From UBA8389 sp035719105 (GTDB taxonomy: Bacteria > Bacteroidota > Bacteroidia > Bacteroidales > UBA1402), in contig DASTGN010000008.1 in NCBI GenBank assembly GCA_035719105.1, forward strand, positions 62,001 to 126,000: DNA of 64,000 nucleotides. Reading direction: 5' to 3'. The number at the start of each line of letters is the position of its first letter. Position 1 is the stretch's first letter. Shown piece by piece: positions 10,201 to 17,093 of this stretch. Under the pieces are notes generated by a model that saw only the letters and a list, made by a program, of their open reading frames with translations, did no database searches and had not been told where the DNA came from. The translations under genes were made by a program, and so were the position numbers.

Positions 10201-10660
10201 GTCAGAGTTTTCGCTGGAACTGGACGTGAACAACCTGTATGGTGAAAAGAATACCTTCCGATACCTACCATTACGCAATATGGCCTTCAGGGTACAAGAC
10301 ACCGATTCGCTCACGGAGGTACTCATGGTGGTGGCAGCTGCCAAAACAGTGGGCACTCCATTGATTGTCAGCATAGGTAAGGGTGATGATAAATTCGCTC
10401 CGCTAAAGAAAGTGGTCCAAAATCTGGTCATGGAATCAGAGCCTGATTTTTTGGCAAAAATGGATCAATTTGAACGCATACGTACCTGCAGCAGCCAACT
10501 TTCGGACGAATTTTATAAAAAGGCCGCTTTGTTGGGAAAATACGTTGCCACGGCCAAACCCCTTGTCGAAGGACGTATCGAACTACTCCATTATGTCAAG
10601 GAACAGAGCATTGCTTATGAATACCACCGCTACGGAAGCGTTACGGAAGAAATGTCCTGA
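7211..10660 (+). CDS. putA: Bifunctional proline dehydrogenase / L-glutamate-gamma-semialdehyde dehydrogenase
   Basis: Oxidises proline to glutamate in two steps. The N-terminal proline dehydrogenase barrel includes the LVKGAN block near residue 295, a flavin/substrate-site motif. The C-terminal aldehyde dehydrogenase shows IPPWNFPLAIP near 648, the catalytic Glu in SAETGGKN near 747 and the catalytic Cys in NAGQKCSAC near 782. The frame is open from 7106, but the first 35 residues look non-native (low complexity, Cys/Phe rich) and MEKINTDEVLEW at 7211 is the natural start, giving 1149 residues. There is no N-terminal ribbon-helix-helix domain, so it is not an autoregulatory PutA. It ends immediately before the stop of the convergent lactonase gene at 10661. 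Confidence 0.93.
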   Translation: MEKINTDEVLEWAKEFLSKSEKEITADEVKEQKKYAILIQNPNDKILLSKMLDESSQIHDSKKLAKRMKLLIKHYGVPAFFSSTDAFLLKLFTAFGYWFDFISVPIFKQRLRSDTAKVIINEKASLLNRHLSERRKQHIGQNVNLLGEVVLGDGEANHRYEHYLEALKDPQINYISIKISGIYAQINALNYEQNKLDLCERLTRIYQQSIDFPFVDEEGVVHSKFVNLDMEEYKDAELTLDVFKTVLSLPAFKNYRAGIVIQAYLPDAYLFQTELLDFAKQRTASGGAPLKMRLVKGANLQMESIVSSLKGWENPVLHSKVEVDANYLHILDRALKPENIQSLHVGVASHNLFSIGYAFLLGKKLGVEEFVTFEMLEGMANHLPRVMRSLGKQIILYTPVVKNEHFLNAVSYLVRRLDENTGKDNFLSYSFGLTYDSKQWNFLQSQFLDAFALKDNMEAKSYRTQDRNVKLPMPESVPDTFKNEPDTNFDLKVNRLWVEKIRRDWKKSIQDQPWQIPVQIGDKQFEAESKQRYFDRSQTEDFCICEAGLSNMDQVKQLISVAEADESQWRKTTLEERSLILHRVATNLCNERADLIGCMSAITGKTFAEGDVEVSEAIDFCRYYPITMKEFAALKTVSYEPKGIVLVIPPWNFPLAIPVGGVAAALSGGNTVILKPATVALPVAWAFAQCFWNAGVPKDALQVVCTAGREPLNHLISHPSVKHIILTGGTDTAFRLLENNPTCPLSAETGGKNAIILTASGDRDHAIQNIVTSAFSNAGQKCSACSLLLLEKEVYNDPSFKVKLTDAVTSLQTGGAWNGGTYVGPMITSENEKLLHAIEHLEPGESWLVKPTFVDEKHYILKPCVKWGVKPGSFTFKNELFGPLLAVVCIDDLDHGIRLMNEETAFGLTSGLQSLDESEQLRWKNSLEAGNLYINRGITGAIVNRQPFGGMKRSAFGGGIKAGGKNYVSCFVQFHETGKNVKDKLETATSNYMNSWKSEFSLELDVNNLYGEKNTFRYLPLRNMAFRVQDTDSLTEVLMVVAAAKTVGTPLIVSIGKGDDKFAPLKKVVQNLVMESEPDFLAKMDQFERIRTCSSQLSDEFYKKAALLGKYVATAKPLVEGRIELLHYVKEQSIAYEYHRYGSVTEEMS

Positions 10661-11758
10661 TCAATAAAACAATAGACAAACCGGGGCACCCACATCGATT
10701 CTTTGACCTGTATCGGTGAGTGCTCCGGTTTTTACATTTCGCTCGAATAATACGATGTTGTTCGTGAACTGATGAGCCACCAAGAGCCATTTTCCATCGG
10801 GAGAAATGGAGAAGTTTCGAGGACCGTCCCCAAGCGTGGGTACTTGGGTAAGGAATTTCAATTTGCCTATTTTATCAACCGAAAAACAAGTGATGCTGTT
10901 GGCAGGAGCCCTATTTGTTGCGTATAGGAATTTGCCGTCGGGTGACAAATGAATATCGGCTGCCCAGGCTTTCTGCTTGGGATCCAACATCAACGTAGTT
11001 TCTTGCAGCAACTTCAATTGTCCATTTTTAAAATCCAATACGGAAACCGTTCCGTCTAATTCTTGTACCAAGTAGGCTCTATTCCCTTTTTTATTGAATG
11101 CGATGTGTCTTGGTCCGCTTCCTGGTTTAACAGCTAAGGTATCGAAAGGGGTCAAAATTTCCGAGTTCGCACCGGAGTTGTATTGGTAAACGGTAACGTT
11201 GTCCATTCCCAAGTCATTGGCCAATACAAAGCGATTATTCTTAGTTATAACGACCTGATGAACATGCGGTTCAGCCTGCCTATCTAAATTAATACTTGAA
11301 CCTTCATGTTGGATCTTCTGTTTTAATTCAGTCAGGGAACCATCTGCATTCCGACCAAAAACGGAGAGACTTCCACCCCCATAATTGGCAGTGAAAACAT
11401 GGTTTGAAGTGCATGAAATAAAACACGGTCCCTTCCCGTTGGTGAACACGCGATTAATCAAAATGAGCTTGCCTGATGACGCATCAAAAGAAAACGCATT
11501 GGCTGCACTGCCCTCTGCACTTACATTGACAGAATAAACAAATTTTTTGTTGGGAGCCATACAAAGATAGCTCGGATTGGAGACACCTTTAACCACCGAT
11601 AGCTGGGTGATTACTCCCGTTTTCTTGATCAATTCATAACTATAGATGCCTTGACTTATGCCGGTGTCGGTATAGGTGCCGACCAAAAAGTGATATTTGT
11701 GTGCAAGAAGTCCTTGTGAAAAGGTAATAAAAAAGAAAAAAAGCAGGAGGTGTTTCAT
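10661..11758 (-). CDS. Beta-propeller lactonase family protein (6-phosphogluconolactonase-like)
   Basis: A 365-residue seven-bladed beta-propeller of the YbhE/Pgl type (lactonase family PF10282). It begins FLVGTYTDTGISQGIY after an N-terminal hydrophobic stretch (MKHLLLFFFFITFSQGLLA) that looks like a signal peptide, so it is probably exported. Repeated blade motifs such as GPRHIAFNKKGN and GPRNFSISPDGKW are visible. Exported members in Bacteroidota are of uncertain substrate, so cytoplasmic pentose-phosphate function should not be assumed. ATG 11758 was chosen over an in-frame ATG at 11782, because 11782 lies inside the promoter motif at 11780-11787. It converges tail to tail with putA with no gap. 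Confidence 0.85.
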   Translation of the reverse strand: MKHLLLFFFFITFSQGLLAHKYHFLVGTYTDTGISQGIYSYELIKKTGVITQLSVVKGVSNPSYLCMAPNKKFVYSVNVSAEGSAANAFSFDASSGKLILINRVFTNGKGPCFISCTSNHVFTANYGGGSLSVFGRNADGSLTELKQKIQHEGSSINLDRQAEPHVHQVVITKNNRFVLANDLGMDNVTVYQYNSGANSEILTPFDTLAVKPGSGPRHIAFNKKGNRAYLVQELDGTVSVLDFKNGQLKLLQETTLMLDPKQKAWAADIHLSPDGKFLYATNRAPANSITCFSVDKIGKLKFLTQVPTLGDGPRNFSISPDGKWLLVAHQFTNNIVLFERNVKTGALTDTGQRIDVGAPVCLLFY

Positions 11759-11779
11759 CTTTTGGTGGTTTATCCTTTC

Positions 11780-11787
11780 CAAAAGTA
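11780..11787 (-). promoter_or_regulatory. -7 promoter motif for the lactonase gene
   Basis: On the minus strand the bases are TACTTTTG, matching TAnnTTTG, 22 bases before the chosen start at 11758. It pairs with a divergent motif at 11810-11817, so the two genes are driven from a promoter region about 40 bases long. Confidence 0.5.
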
Positions 11788-11809
11788 GCTTTTTTCAGCA
11801 AAAAATGAA

Positions 11810-11817
11810 TACTTTCG
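11810..11817 (+). promoter_or_regulatory. -7 promoter motif for the GntR regulator operon
   Basis: TACTTTCG is a one-base variant of TAnnTTTG. It predicts a transcript start near 11824 and favours ATG 11840 as the regulator's start, since the in-frame TTG at 11828 would be almost at the 5' end. Confidence 0.4.
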
Positions 11818-11839
11818 TACATGAAACTTGACGGAACCC

Positions 11840-12556
11840 ATGTTGCTTGAAACCAATCGAATGCCTCATTACCGGATGCTTTACGAAGCTTTGCGGAATC
11901 AAATCGAAAGTGGAATCTACATTCCAGGCGCCCTATTACCTTCCGAAAATGAACTGAGCGCACTTTACGAACTGGCCAGACCTACCGTTCGAAAGGCGTT
12001 GGACCGCCTTGTCGTGGACGGTTTCATTCAAAAACAACAGGGCAAGGGCAGTATTGTAACGGGCAAGCCGAAAGGGGTCGGTATCCTTTCGTTGACTGGC
12101 ACCACTTCGGCCATTGGTGAGGAATTGATTACCAAAATTGTGGTGAAACCTCAAATTCGTCCTTGGAAAGAAGCCTTTGGATTTCAAATATCGGATGCGG
12201 AACGCGATGCTGGATGCATTTATTTCGAACGTTTGCGATTCATCAACAACCGTCCAGTGTTTTTTGACATTACGATGTTGCCAAACATCAATTTGCCTCG
12301 ATTTACGGCCAGAAATCTTGAAAACCAGTCACTTTTCAACATCTTGAGGGTGCATTACCAATTGGAAGTGAATGGAGGCGAGCAACGCATATTCGCCATC
12401 AAGGCGGACAAACGGCTCATCGACCATTTCGAAGTGAAGCCTGGGCATCCGATCCTACAGCTTGATCGAAAGATAGAGACTAACCGAATGGGCATGCACC
12501 TCTACAGCCAGGTTTACTGCAACACTCAGGAATATGCCTTGTTCGGTTCATTTTAA
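11840..12556 (+). CDS. GntR-family transcriptional regulator (HutC/UTRA type)
   Basis: A 238-residue cytoplasmic repressor-type protein. The N-terminal winged helix-turn-helix (about 8-72) contains LPSENELSALYELARPTVRK and the wing QQGKGSIV. The C-terminal UTRA ligand-binding domain covers about 90-238 with FERLRFINNRPV and the closing YCNTQEYALF. UTRA domains of this family bind small effectors such as sugar phosphates or histidine intermediates; the effector here is unknown. The next gene overlaps its 3' end, so the regulator is probably the first gene of an operon. It is divergent from the lactonase and may control both directions. A TTG at 11828 is an alternative start. Confidence 0.88.
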   Translation: MLLETNRMPHYRMLYEALRNQIESGIYIPGALLPSENELSALYELARPTVRKALDRLVVDGFIQKQQGKGSIVTGKPKGVGILSLTGTTSAIGEELITKIVVKPQIRPWKEAFGFQISDAERDAGCIYFERLRFINNRPVFFDITMLPNINLPRFTARNLENQSLFNILRVHYQLEVNGGEQRIFAIKADKRLIDHFEVKPGHPILQLDRKIETNRMGMHLYSQVYCNTQEYALFGSF

Positions 12557-13499
12557 GACCCTGAGGAGGGAGGATCTGCCCGAGCTCAACAATAGGCATA
12601 CACTTTATACCTTCGATCCGCGGAGCATCCTGGATGAATGTTTGGGCAAGCACCGCTACATCGTTTCCTGCGAAAACTTACTCAGTCAAATACTTTTGAA
12701 TCAACATATTGCAGTAAACCAATATGCCTTCAAACTACCTTTTCCCGAACGAAACGAGCTGTTTGTGGTTCCCATCACCGGTGACCCCAGACCTTCTCTA
12801 TATCGACGCATGAAAGACCTTGTTTTTCCAGATGAAATAGAGCATTTGTATGCTTGTGTCCCCCATCCTGAAGCCGATGAACTGGCTGAATCCTTAAACC
12901 TTCACTTGAACTGCAACCATGATGATTTTTTAAGGTACAACGACAAAATTGCTCAAAAGACCGCCTTGGGCGATTTGACTCCCGTTTGGGAAATCATTGA
13001 CCCAAGGGTTCATACATACGATGACTCGGAAGATTGTTACTATAAACGTGCCAATGGTGCCGGTGGGTACGCCACTTTTCACAACACGGACAGAAAGGGA
13101 ATGAAGATGCCCAGCCGCAAATATCCTGCCCTTTGGTATAAAGAGTCGACGGTCGAGGGTGAACCTTGCAGTGTCCAGATTTACAGATCATCGGAATCTG
13201 AGTACAGGGTATTCGGTTATTCAGAAATGCGCATTGTCGAACGGAAAACGTATGCCGGTGGGCGAATGCGCCGTATTGATGCCTTGAATCAAGAAATACA
13301 GATTCAGATTCAGGAAGCGCTTAGCCGGTTGGATTCACTTTTTACTGGATACCACGGTTTTATGGGGCTTGATTTTATTGCGTTCGACAATAAAATTCAG
13401 CTGCTTGAAGCCAATGTTCGGGTCACAATGGCTACCTTTGCCACCTTGGAGCTGAATGCCAGCGACCAGCAAGAATTATCTTTTTACCGTTTCAAATGA
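12534..13499 (+). CDS. ATP-grasp domain protein of unknown substrate
   Basis: A 321-residue protein. Residues about 168-178 (YYKRANGAGGYA) fit the lysine plus glycine-rich loop of ATP-grasp enzymes. The C-terminal GLDFIAFDNKIQLLEANVRV fits the metal-binding D and E-x-N-x-R strand pair of that fold. The family joins a carboxylate to an amine or thiol using ATP; no specific ligase could be named. The start overlaps the regulator by 23 bases. No later ATG occurs before residue 91, so the true start could instead be a non-ATG codon near 12560 behind an AGGAGG-like stretch. The stop overlaps the next start as ATGA (13496-13499), which points to translational coupling. Confidence 0.7.
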   Translation: MPCSVHFKTLRREDLPELNNRHTLYTFDPRSILDECLGKHRYIVSCENLLSQILLNQHIAVNQYAFKLPFPERNELFVVPITGDPRPSLYRRMKDLVFPDEIEHLYACVPHPEADELAESLNLHLNCNHDDFLRYNDKIAQKTALGDLTPVWEIIDPRVHTYDDSEDCYYKRANGAGGYATFHNTDRKGMKMPSRKYPALWYKESTVEGEPCSVQIYRSSESEYRVFGYSEMRIVERKTYAGGRMRRIDALNQEIQIQIQEALSRLDSLFTGYHGFMGLDFIAFDNKIQLLEANVRVTMATFATLELNASDQQELSFYRFK

Positions 13500-13837
13500 A
13501 GAAGATACATGCCCTTTTGGCTCTTTGCCTGATCATGACGATTTCCACCGTTTTTGCACAAAAGCGCGACACCGTGCGCGACATGGGTTTTTACGACCAT
13601 ACCGTTGGGCTTTATTTTGATTCAAAGGATGGCATTCATTGGGGCAAACCCAAAATTGGTTGGTATGGACTGAATTCCTATATTCAGGAACCTGCGCCGA
13701 CTGCCAAACTCAGTCGATACGGTAGACTGGAACGCCCCCAGTTGTTGATCAAAAACGGAAAACCTGCCTACCTGTTCAATGCCGCCCAAGGGGGTACATA
13801 CGGAACCGCTTCTGGATTTGTATTTAAAATAAATTAA
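13496..13837 (+). pseudogene. Signal peptide fused to the C-terminal tail of a secreted glycosidase-like beta-propeller (probable internal-deletion remnant)
   Basis: A 113-residue frame with a clean signal peptide (about 1-22, ending TVFAQ). It passes directly into what looks like the last blade of a GH43/GH117-like five-bladed propeller: HTVGLYFDSKDGIHWGKP, then NSYIQEP, RYGRLERPQLL and a closing YGTASGFVFKI. In intact enzymes of that kind several hundred residues with the catalytic acids stand between these parts; none are here. The frame is intact, so it could instead be a real small secreted protein. It starts inside the ATP-grasp stop codon and ends 3 bases before the YqaA-like gene. Family assignment rests on recognised tail motifs and is moderate. 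Confidence 0.5.
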
Positions 13838-13840
13838 ACC

Positions 13841-14290
13841 ATGCAGACGCTCATCGAATGGAGTTATTTTGGGTTGTTCATTGCCACTTTTCTGGCGGGG
13901 AGCATTCTGCCCTTTAGCTCAGAAGCGGTGTTGAGCGGAGTGCTAGCCATGGGAGCGAACGGTTGGGGTTGCATTGCAGCAGCCACGGCAGGAAATTTTC
14001 TGGGTGGCATGTCTTGCTATTGGATTGGTCATTTTGGGAAAATTGAATGGATTGAGAAATATCTTAAGGTCAAACCCGAAAAACTACAGAAATACTTGAC
14101 TTACATGCACGGCAAAGGTTCGTGGATGGCCTTCTTTACGTTTGTTCCTGTTGTAGGCGACCTATTGGCAGTGACATTGGGTTACATGCGTGCCAATATC
14201 TGGATTACTGGTCTATCCATGTTGATTGGAAAATTCCTACGTTATTGGCTTTGGATGTTGCTCACCTATAAAGTCATCGGACTTTTTTAA
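13841..14290 (+). CDS. YqaA/DedA-like inner-membrane protein
   Basis: A 149-residue membrane protein with about four hydrophobic segments. The N-terminal LPFSSEAVLSGVLAMGANG block and the central AATAGNFLGGMSCYWIGH block match the VTT/SNARE-associated DedA superfamily, YqaA subgroup, whose members are usually 140-200 residues. DedA-type proteins are linked to lipid flipping and membrane homeostasis; a specific role here is unknown. It is the last gene of the regulator/ATP-grasp cluster, 3 bases after the preceding frame. Confidence 0.85.
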   Translation: MQTLIEWSYFGLFIATFLAGSILPFSSEAVLSGVLAMGANGWGCIAAATAGNFLGGMSCYWIGHFGKIEWIEKYLKVKPEKLQKYLTYMHGKGSWMAFFTFVPVVGDLLAVTLGYMRANIWITGLSMLIGKFLRYWLWMLLTYKVIGLF

Positions 14291-14296
14291 ATTTGT

Positions 14297-14304
14297 TATA
14301 TTTG
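14297..14304 (+). promoter_or_regulatory. -7 promoter motif for the small winged-helix gene
   Basis: TATATTTG is an exact TAnnTTTG match, 44 bases before the ATG at 14348. Confidence 0.5.
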
Positions 14305-14347
14305 CAGTGATTTACTCCTATGTTTAACTTTTAAAATTAATTTTGAG

Positions 14348-14527
14348 ATGGATACGAAAAATCAAGTGTTTGAAGCTATGAAAAGCGCTGGCAAACCCGT
14401 CAATGCAGGTAAAATAGTAGAAATAACCGGTCTTGACAGAAAAGAAGTCGACAAAGCCATGAAACAATTAAAGGCCGAAGGCGCCATCGTTTCTCCAAAA
14501 GTTTGCTTCTGGGAACCCGCAAAATAA
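14348..14527 (+). CDS. Small winged-helix DNA-binding protein (59 residues)
   Basis: A complete short gene running from ATG at 14348 to TAA at 14525-14527. The protein starts MDTKNQVFEAMKSAGKPVNA and continues GKIVEITGLDRKEVDKAMKQ, a compact winged-helix pattern: helix, GKPVNAGKIVE turn, recognition helix GLDRKEVDKAMKQLKAEG, then a short wing ending KVCFWEPAK. Proteins like this are common in Bacteroidota and are annotated as small transcriptional regulators; no target is known. A promoter motif sits upstream and a terminator hairpin follows at 14548-14587, so it is a self-contained transcription unit. Confidence 0.8.
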   Translation: MDTKNQVFEAMKSAGKPVNAGKIVEITGLDRKEVDKAMKQLKAEGAIVSPKVCFWEPAK

Positions 14528-14547
14528 GGATAACCCTACCCCTTTTA

Positions 14548-14587
14548 CTGCACGACGTGATGCTCAGGCACCCCGACGTGCAGTTTT
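14548..14587 (+). terminator. Hairpin with T-run after the winged-helix gene
   Basis: CTGCACG (14548-14554) pairs with CGTGCAG (14577-14583), followed by TTTT. The 22-base interior can form a smaller TGC/GCA helix. It lies between the small regulator and the TonB-dependent receptor, so it would separate the units or act as an attenuator for read-through. Confidence 0.6.
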
Positions 14588-14675
14588 CATTTACCCGAAA
14601 AATTTTAACTTTTAAAAATCAACGAATTCCCCGATTGCATCCATAAGCAGTATTTACAAACCAAAATCAGTAACA

Positions 14676-16718
14676 ATGTTTTACAAAACAAGCAATCCGG
14701 TACTTTGTTTCAACCGATGGACCCGCAAAGGCTATGCCATTTTCGCCAGCCTGCACAGAGTCGTCAAAATCGGCGTCGTCACGTTTGCCTGCACTTTGGT
14801 GCAGTTGAGCTACGAACCGCTTTTAGCCGACGTGCAGGACAGCACAAGCCGAAAAGGAATCGATCTGGATGAAGTGGAAGTATCGGAGGACCAGCCTGTA
14901 GCCTGGTCTCCAAATGCGCGACTCGTCCAAGTGACGGAACGTCGCGAAATCAGTTCGTCACCGGCCAAGAGCCTTGACAATCTCCTCGAATCCATAGCCG
15001 GTGTGGACATCCGGCAACGCGGCAGCGACGGTGTACAAGCCGATGTCAGTATCCGCGGAGGGTCATTCGACCAAGTCCTCATCCTTCTCAACGGTGTCAA
15101 CATCACCGATCCACAGACCGGCCATTTCAGCCTCGATTTACCGGTCGAACTCCAAAACATCCAACGCATCGAACTTCTTCAGGGTCCCAGTGCCCGCATT
15201 TGGGGACCAAATGCCTACAGCGGTGTCATCAACATCGTGACTGGATCAGATACCAATGAACGCGGTACGCATTTTCAGGGACAAATTGGAAGTGGAAGCT
15301 TCGGTTTTCTGAATGGAAGCGGATCCGTCGATTATAATGGGCTTCGGTGGAACTCTATGTTGTCGGCTTCGTACAAGAAAAGCGACGGCTATGTGAACAA
15401 CACCGACTTCGACTTTTTCAACAGTCTTTTCCAGACAAAATACCGTTCAAATGGGCTTGGAGACTTCCAATTTCAAGCAGGTTATCAACAAAAGGCCTTC
15501 GGAGCCAACAGCTTCTATACATTTGACTACCCGAATCAATTTGAACGTACCAAAACACTGTTTTCCTCGTTGAACTGGGAGATGAAAGTTGGGAAGACCA
15601 GTTTCGAAGCAAAGTTGAGCGAACGCATACACCATGATCGCTTCGAACTCTTCCGAAATTCTGAAAATGCAGCAACCTGGTATACCGGTCACAATTACCA
15701 TCTGACATCCGTCACTTCTGGAAATTTAATGGTTCATCAACGTAGTAGTTTAGGCAAAACCACCGTTGGAATGGACTTTCGCAGCGAGCAAATTTTTAGC
15801 AATGTGTTGGGCGTTTCCATCCCCTCCCCCCGAACTGATTTCTTCGATGAAACGGGAAGTTTTACCAAATCAAAGAGTCGTACCAATTGGAGGTTGTTTG
15901 TTGATCAGACTGTTTTTATTGGGGATGCTTTTAAGATTTCAGGTGGTTTTTCTGGAAACCTGAACACCGATTTCAAACCGTATATGCTCGGTGGAATGGA
16001 TGCATCCTATCATTTGACCGATAATCTATATCTAAATGCGAGCGTGAATCATTCCTACCGATTGCCAACATTCACGGATTTATACTACAAATCAAAAAAT
16101 CAAATCAGCAATCCGAACTTAAAACCTGAACAATCAACCACTTATGAACTCGGCACTCAGTTCCGTCAAGGATGTTTCAGAGTCTCAGCCTCAGGCTTTT
16201 ATCGTCGTGGCACCAATGTGATCGATTGGATAAAGCTGCCCGATTCGACAAAATGGATCAGTCGAAATGAGACCAGCATCCATGCAACCGGAGGTGAACT
16301 GACTGCCGAATATAAGAATTTGAACAAATTTGTAAAGAATGTCCGGATTTCGTTTACTGAAATGGCCATGGACAAGCTTGCAACAGGTTATGATTCAAAA
16401 TATGCATTGGATTATTTGCGAAACAAAATCAACATGCACCTGGAACATGATCTCTGTAACCTTCATCATTTGGGTTTTGTAACCGCCAGCTGGAATGTAT
16501 CCTGGCAAGATCGGGCTGGCACCTATCAGATTTATACAACCGGCCCCATTTTCAAATACGAACCCTATTGGATGACCGATCTGAGGTTAAGTTGGCAAAA
16601 CAAGGGATATCGTTTAAATTGCGATTTAAACAATCTGTTCGACATCCCATACGCAGACATTGGCGGATTGCCCCAACCTGGTCGTTCAATTCGTGCCACT
16701 TTACTCGTGACCATTTAA
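14676..16718 (+). CDS. TonB-dependent outer-membrane receptor, BtuB-like
   Basis: A 680-residue receptor. The plug domain is clear: VSIRGGSFDQVLILLNGVNI near 122-141, then IQRIELLQGPSARIWGPNAY and a closing SGVINIVTG. A beta-barrel of about 460 residues follows, ending in LLVTI with an aromatic/hydrophobic terminus suited to outer-membrane insertion. The N-terminus is unusual: about 20 residues (RWTRKGYAIFASLHRVVKIG) precede the hydrophobic export segment, a lead-in also seen in a Bacteroidales receptor class. The ligand may be cobalamin or another small chelate, but no cobalamin riboswitch or partner gene (BtuFCD, BtuG) is present, so this is inference from plug similarity. It is a single-gene unit closed by the hairpin at 16741-16770. 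Confidence 0.85.
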   Translation: MFYKTSNPVLCFNRWTRKGYAIFASLHRVVKIGVVTFACTLVQLSYEPLLADVQDSTSRKGIDLDEVEVSEDQPVAWSPNARLVQVTERREISSSPAKSLDNLLESIAGVDIRQRGSDGVQADVSIRGGSFDQVLILLNGVNITDPQTGHFSLDLPVELQNIQRIELLQGPSARIWGPNAYSGVINIVTGSDTNERGTHFQGQIGSGSFGFLNGSGSVDYNGLRWNSMLSASYKKSDGYVNNTDFDFFNSLFQTKYRSNGLGDFQFQAGYQQKAFGANSFYTFDYPNQFERTKTLFSSLNWEMKVGKTSFEAKLSERIHHDRFELFRNSENAATWYTGHNYHLTSVTSGNLMVHQRSSLGKTTVGMDFRSEQIFSNVLGVSIPSPRTDFFDETGSFTKSKSRTNWRLFVDQTVFIGDAFKISGGFSGNLNTDFKPYMLGGMDASYHLTDNLYLNASVNHSYRLPTFTDLYYKSKNQISNPNLKPEQSTTYELGTQFRQGCFRVSASGFYRRGTNVIDWIKLPDSTKWISRNETSIHATGGELTAEYKNLNKFVKNVRISFTEMAMDKLATGYDSKYALDYLRNKINMHLEHDLCNLHHLGFVTASWNVSWQDRAGTYQIYTTGPIFKYEPYWMTDLRLSWQNKGYRLNCDLNNLFDIPYADIGGLPQPGRSIRATLLVTI

Positions 16719-16740
16719 CAAACAGATGCAATGAGGGGAA

Positions 16741-16770
16741 AAACGGGAGGCTTCAAAAAGTCTCCCGTTT
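16741..16770. terminator. Bidirectional terminator between TonB receptor and S4 gene
   Basis: AAACGGGAG (16741-16749) and CTCCCGTTT (16762-16770) form a perfect 9-bp stem around a short loop, with A-rich bases before and T-rich bases after. It lies between convergent genes and can serve both. Confidence 0.75.
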
Positions 16771-16771
16771 C

Positions 16772-16993
16772 TTATTTGACAGTGATTTCGACATCCATGA
16801 CAGAAACAAGATCACCTGGTCTGATCTTGGCACGCTTTCGATAATCCACTACTCCATTGAGCATTACTTGACCTTCGGCGACCAAAATTTGTGCTTCACC
16901 ACCAGAATTGGCAACTTGGGTTACCTTTAAAAGTTGGACCAAAGGAATGAATTCCTCCCCTTCTCGTAAACTGAAATCGACCTTTTTCTTCAT
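16772..16993 (-). CDS. S4-domain RNA-binding protein (YbcJ/RlbA-like)
   Basis: A 73-residue protein consisting of a single S4 fold: FIPLVQLLKVTQVANSGGEA, AEGQVMLNGVV and RAKIRPGDLVSV. Small S4 proteins bind structured RNA, often ribosomal. ATG 16993 was chosen rather than an in-frame ATG at 17029, because the promoter motif at 17027-17034 overlaps that upstream codon and the added residues are only basic low-complexity sequence. Confidence 0.85.
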   Translation of the reverse strand: MKKKVDFSLREGEEFIPLVQLLKVTQVANSGGEAQILVAEGQVMLNGVVDYRKRAKIRPGDLVSVMDVEITVK

Positions 16994-17026
16994 ACTCGTC
17001 CTCTTTTTTTTAGTCTTTAACCAAGA

Positions 17027-17034
17027 CAAAGGTA
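17027..17034 (-). promoter_or_regulatory. -7 promoter motif for the S4 gene
   Basis: Minus-strand TACCTTTG, an exact TAnnTTTG match, 34 bases before the start at 16993. It is back to back with the motif at 17047-17054. Confidence 0.5.
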
Positions 17035-17046
17035 GCTTTAAATGTG

Positions 17047-17054
17047 TATATTCG
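17047..17054 (+). promoter_or_regulatory. -7 promoter motif for the VIT1 gene
   Basis: TATATTCG, a one-base variant of TAnnTTTG, 40 bases before the ATG at 17094. The identical octamer stands before the DUF1801 gene at 19866-19873. Confidence 0.4.
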
Positions 17055-17093
17055 CTTATAATTTCAAAACCCCTTCAACAAAACCTCCCAACA

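Noticed and set aside
11828..11839. TTG start for the GntR regulator
   Set aside because: It lies within a few bases of the predicted transcript start; ATG 11840 keeps the whole HTH domain.
14528..14675. Possible cobalamin riboswitch before the BtuB-like receptor
   Set aside because: No B12-box-like sequence or room for the full aptamer; only a simple hairpin is present.
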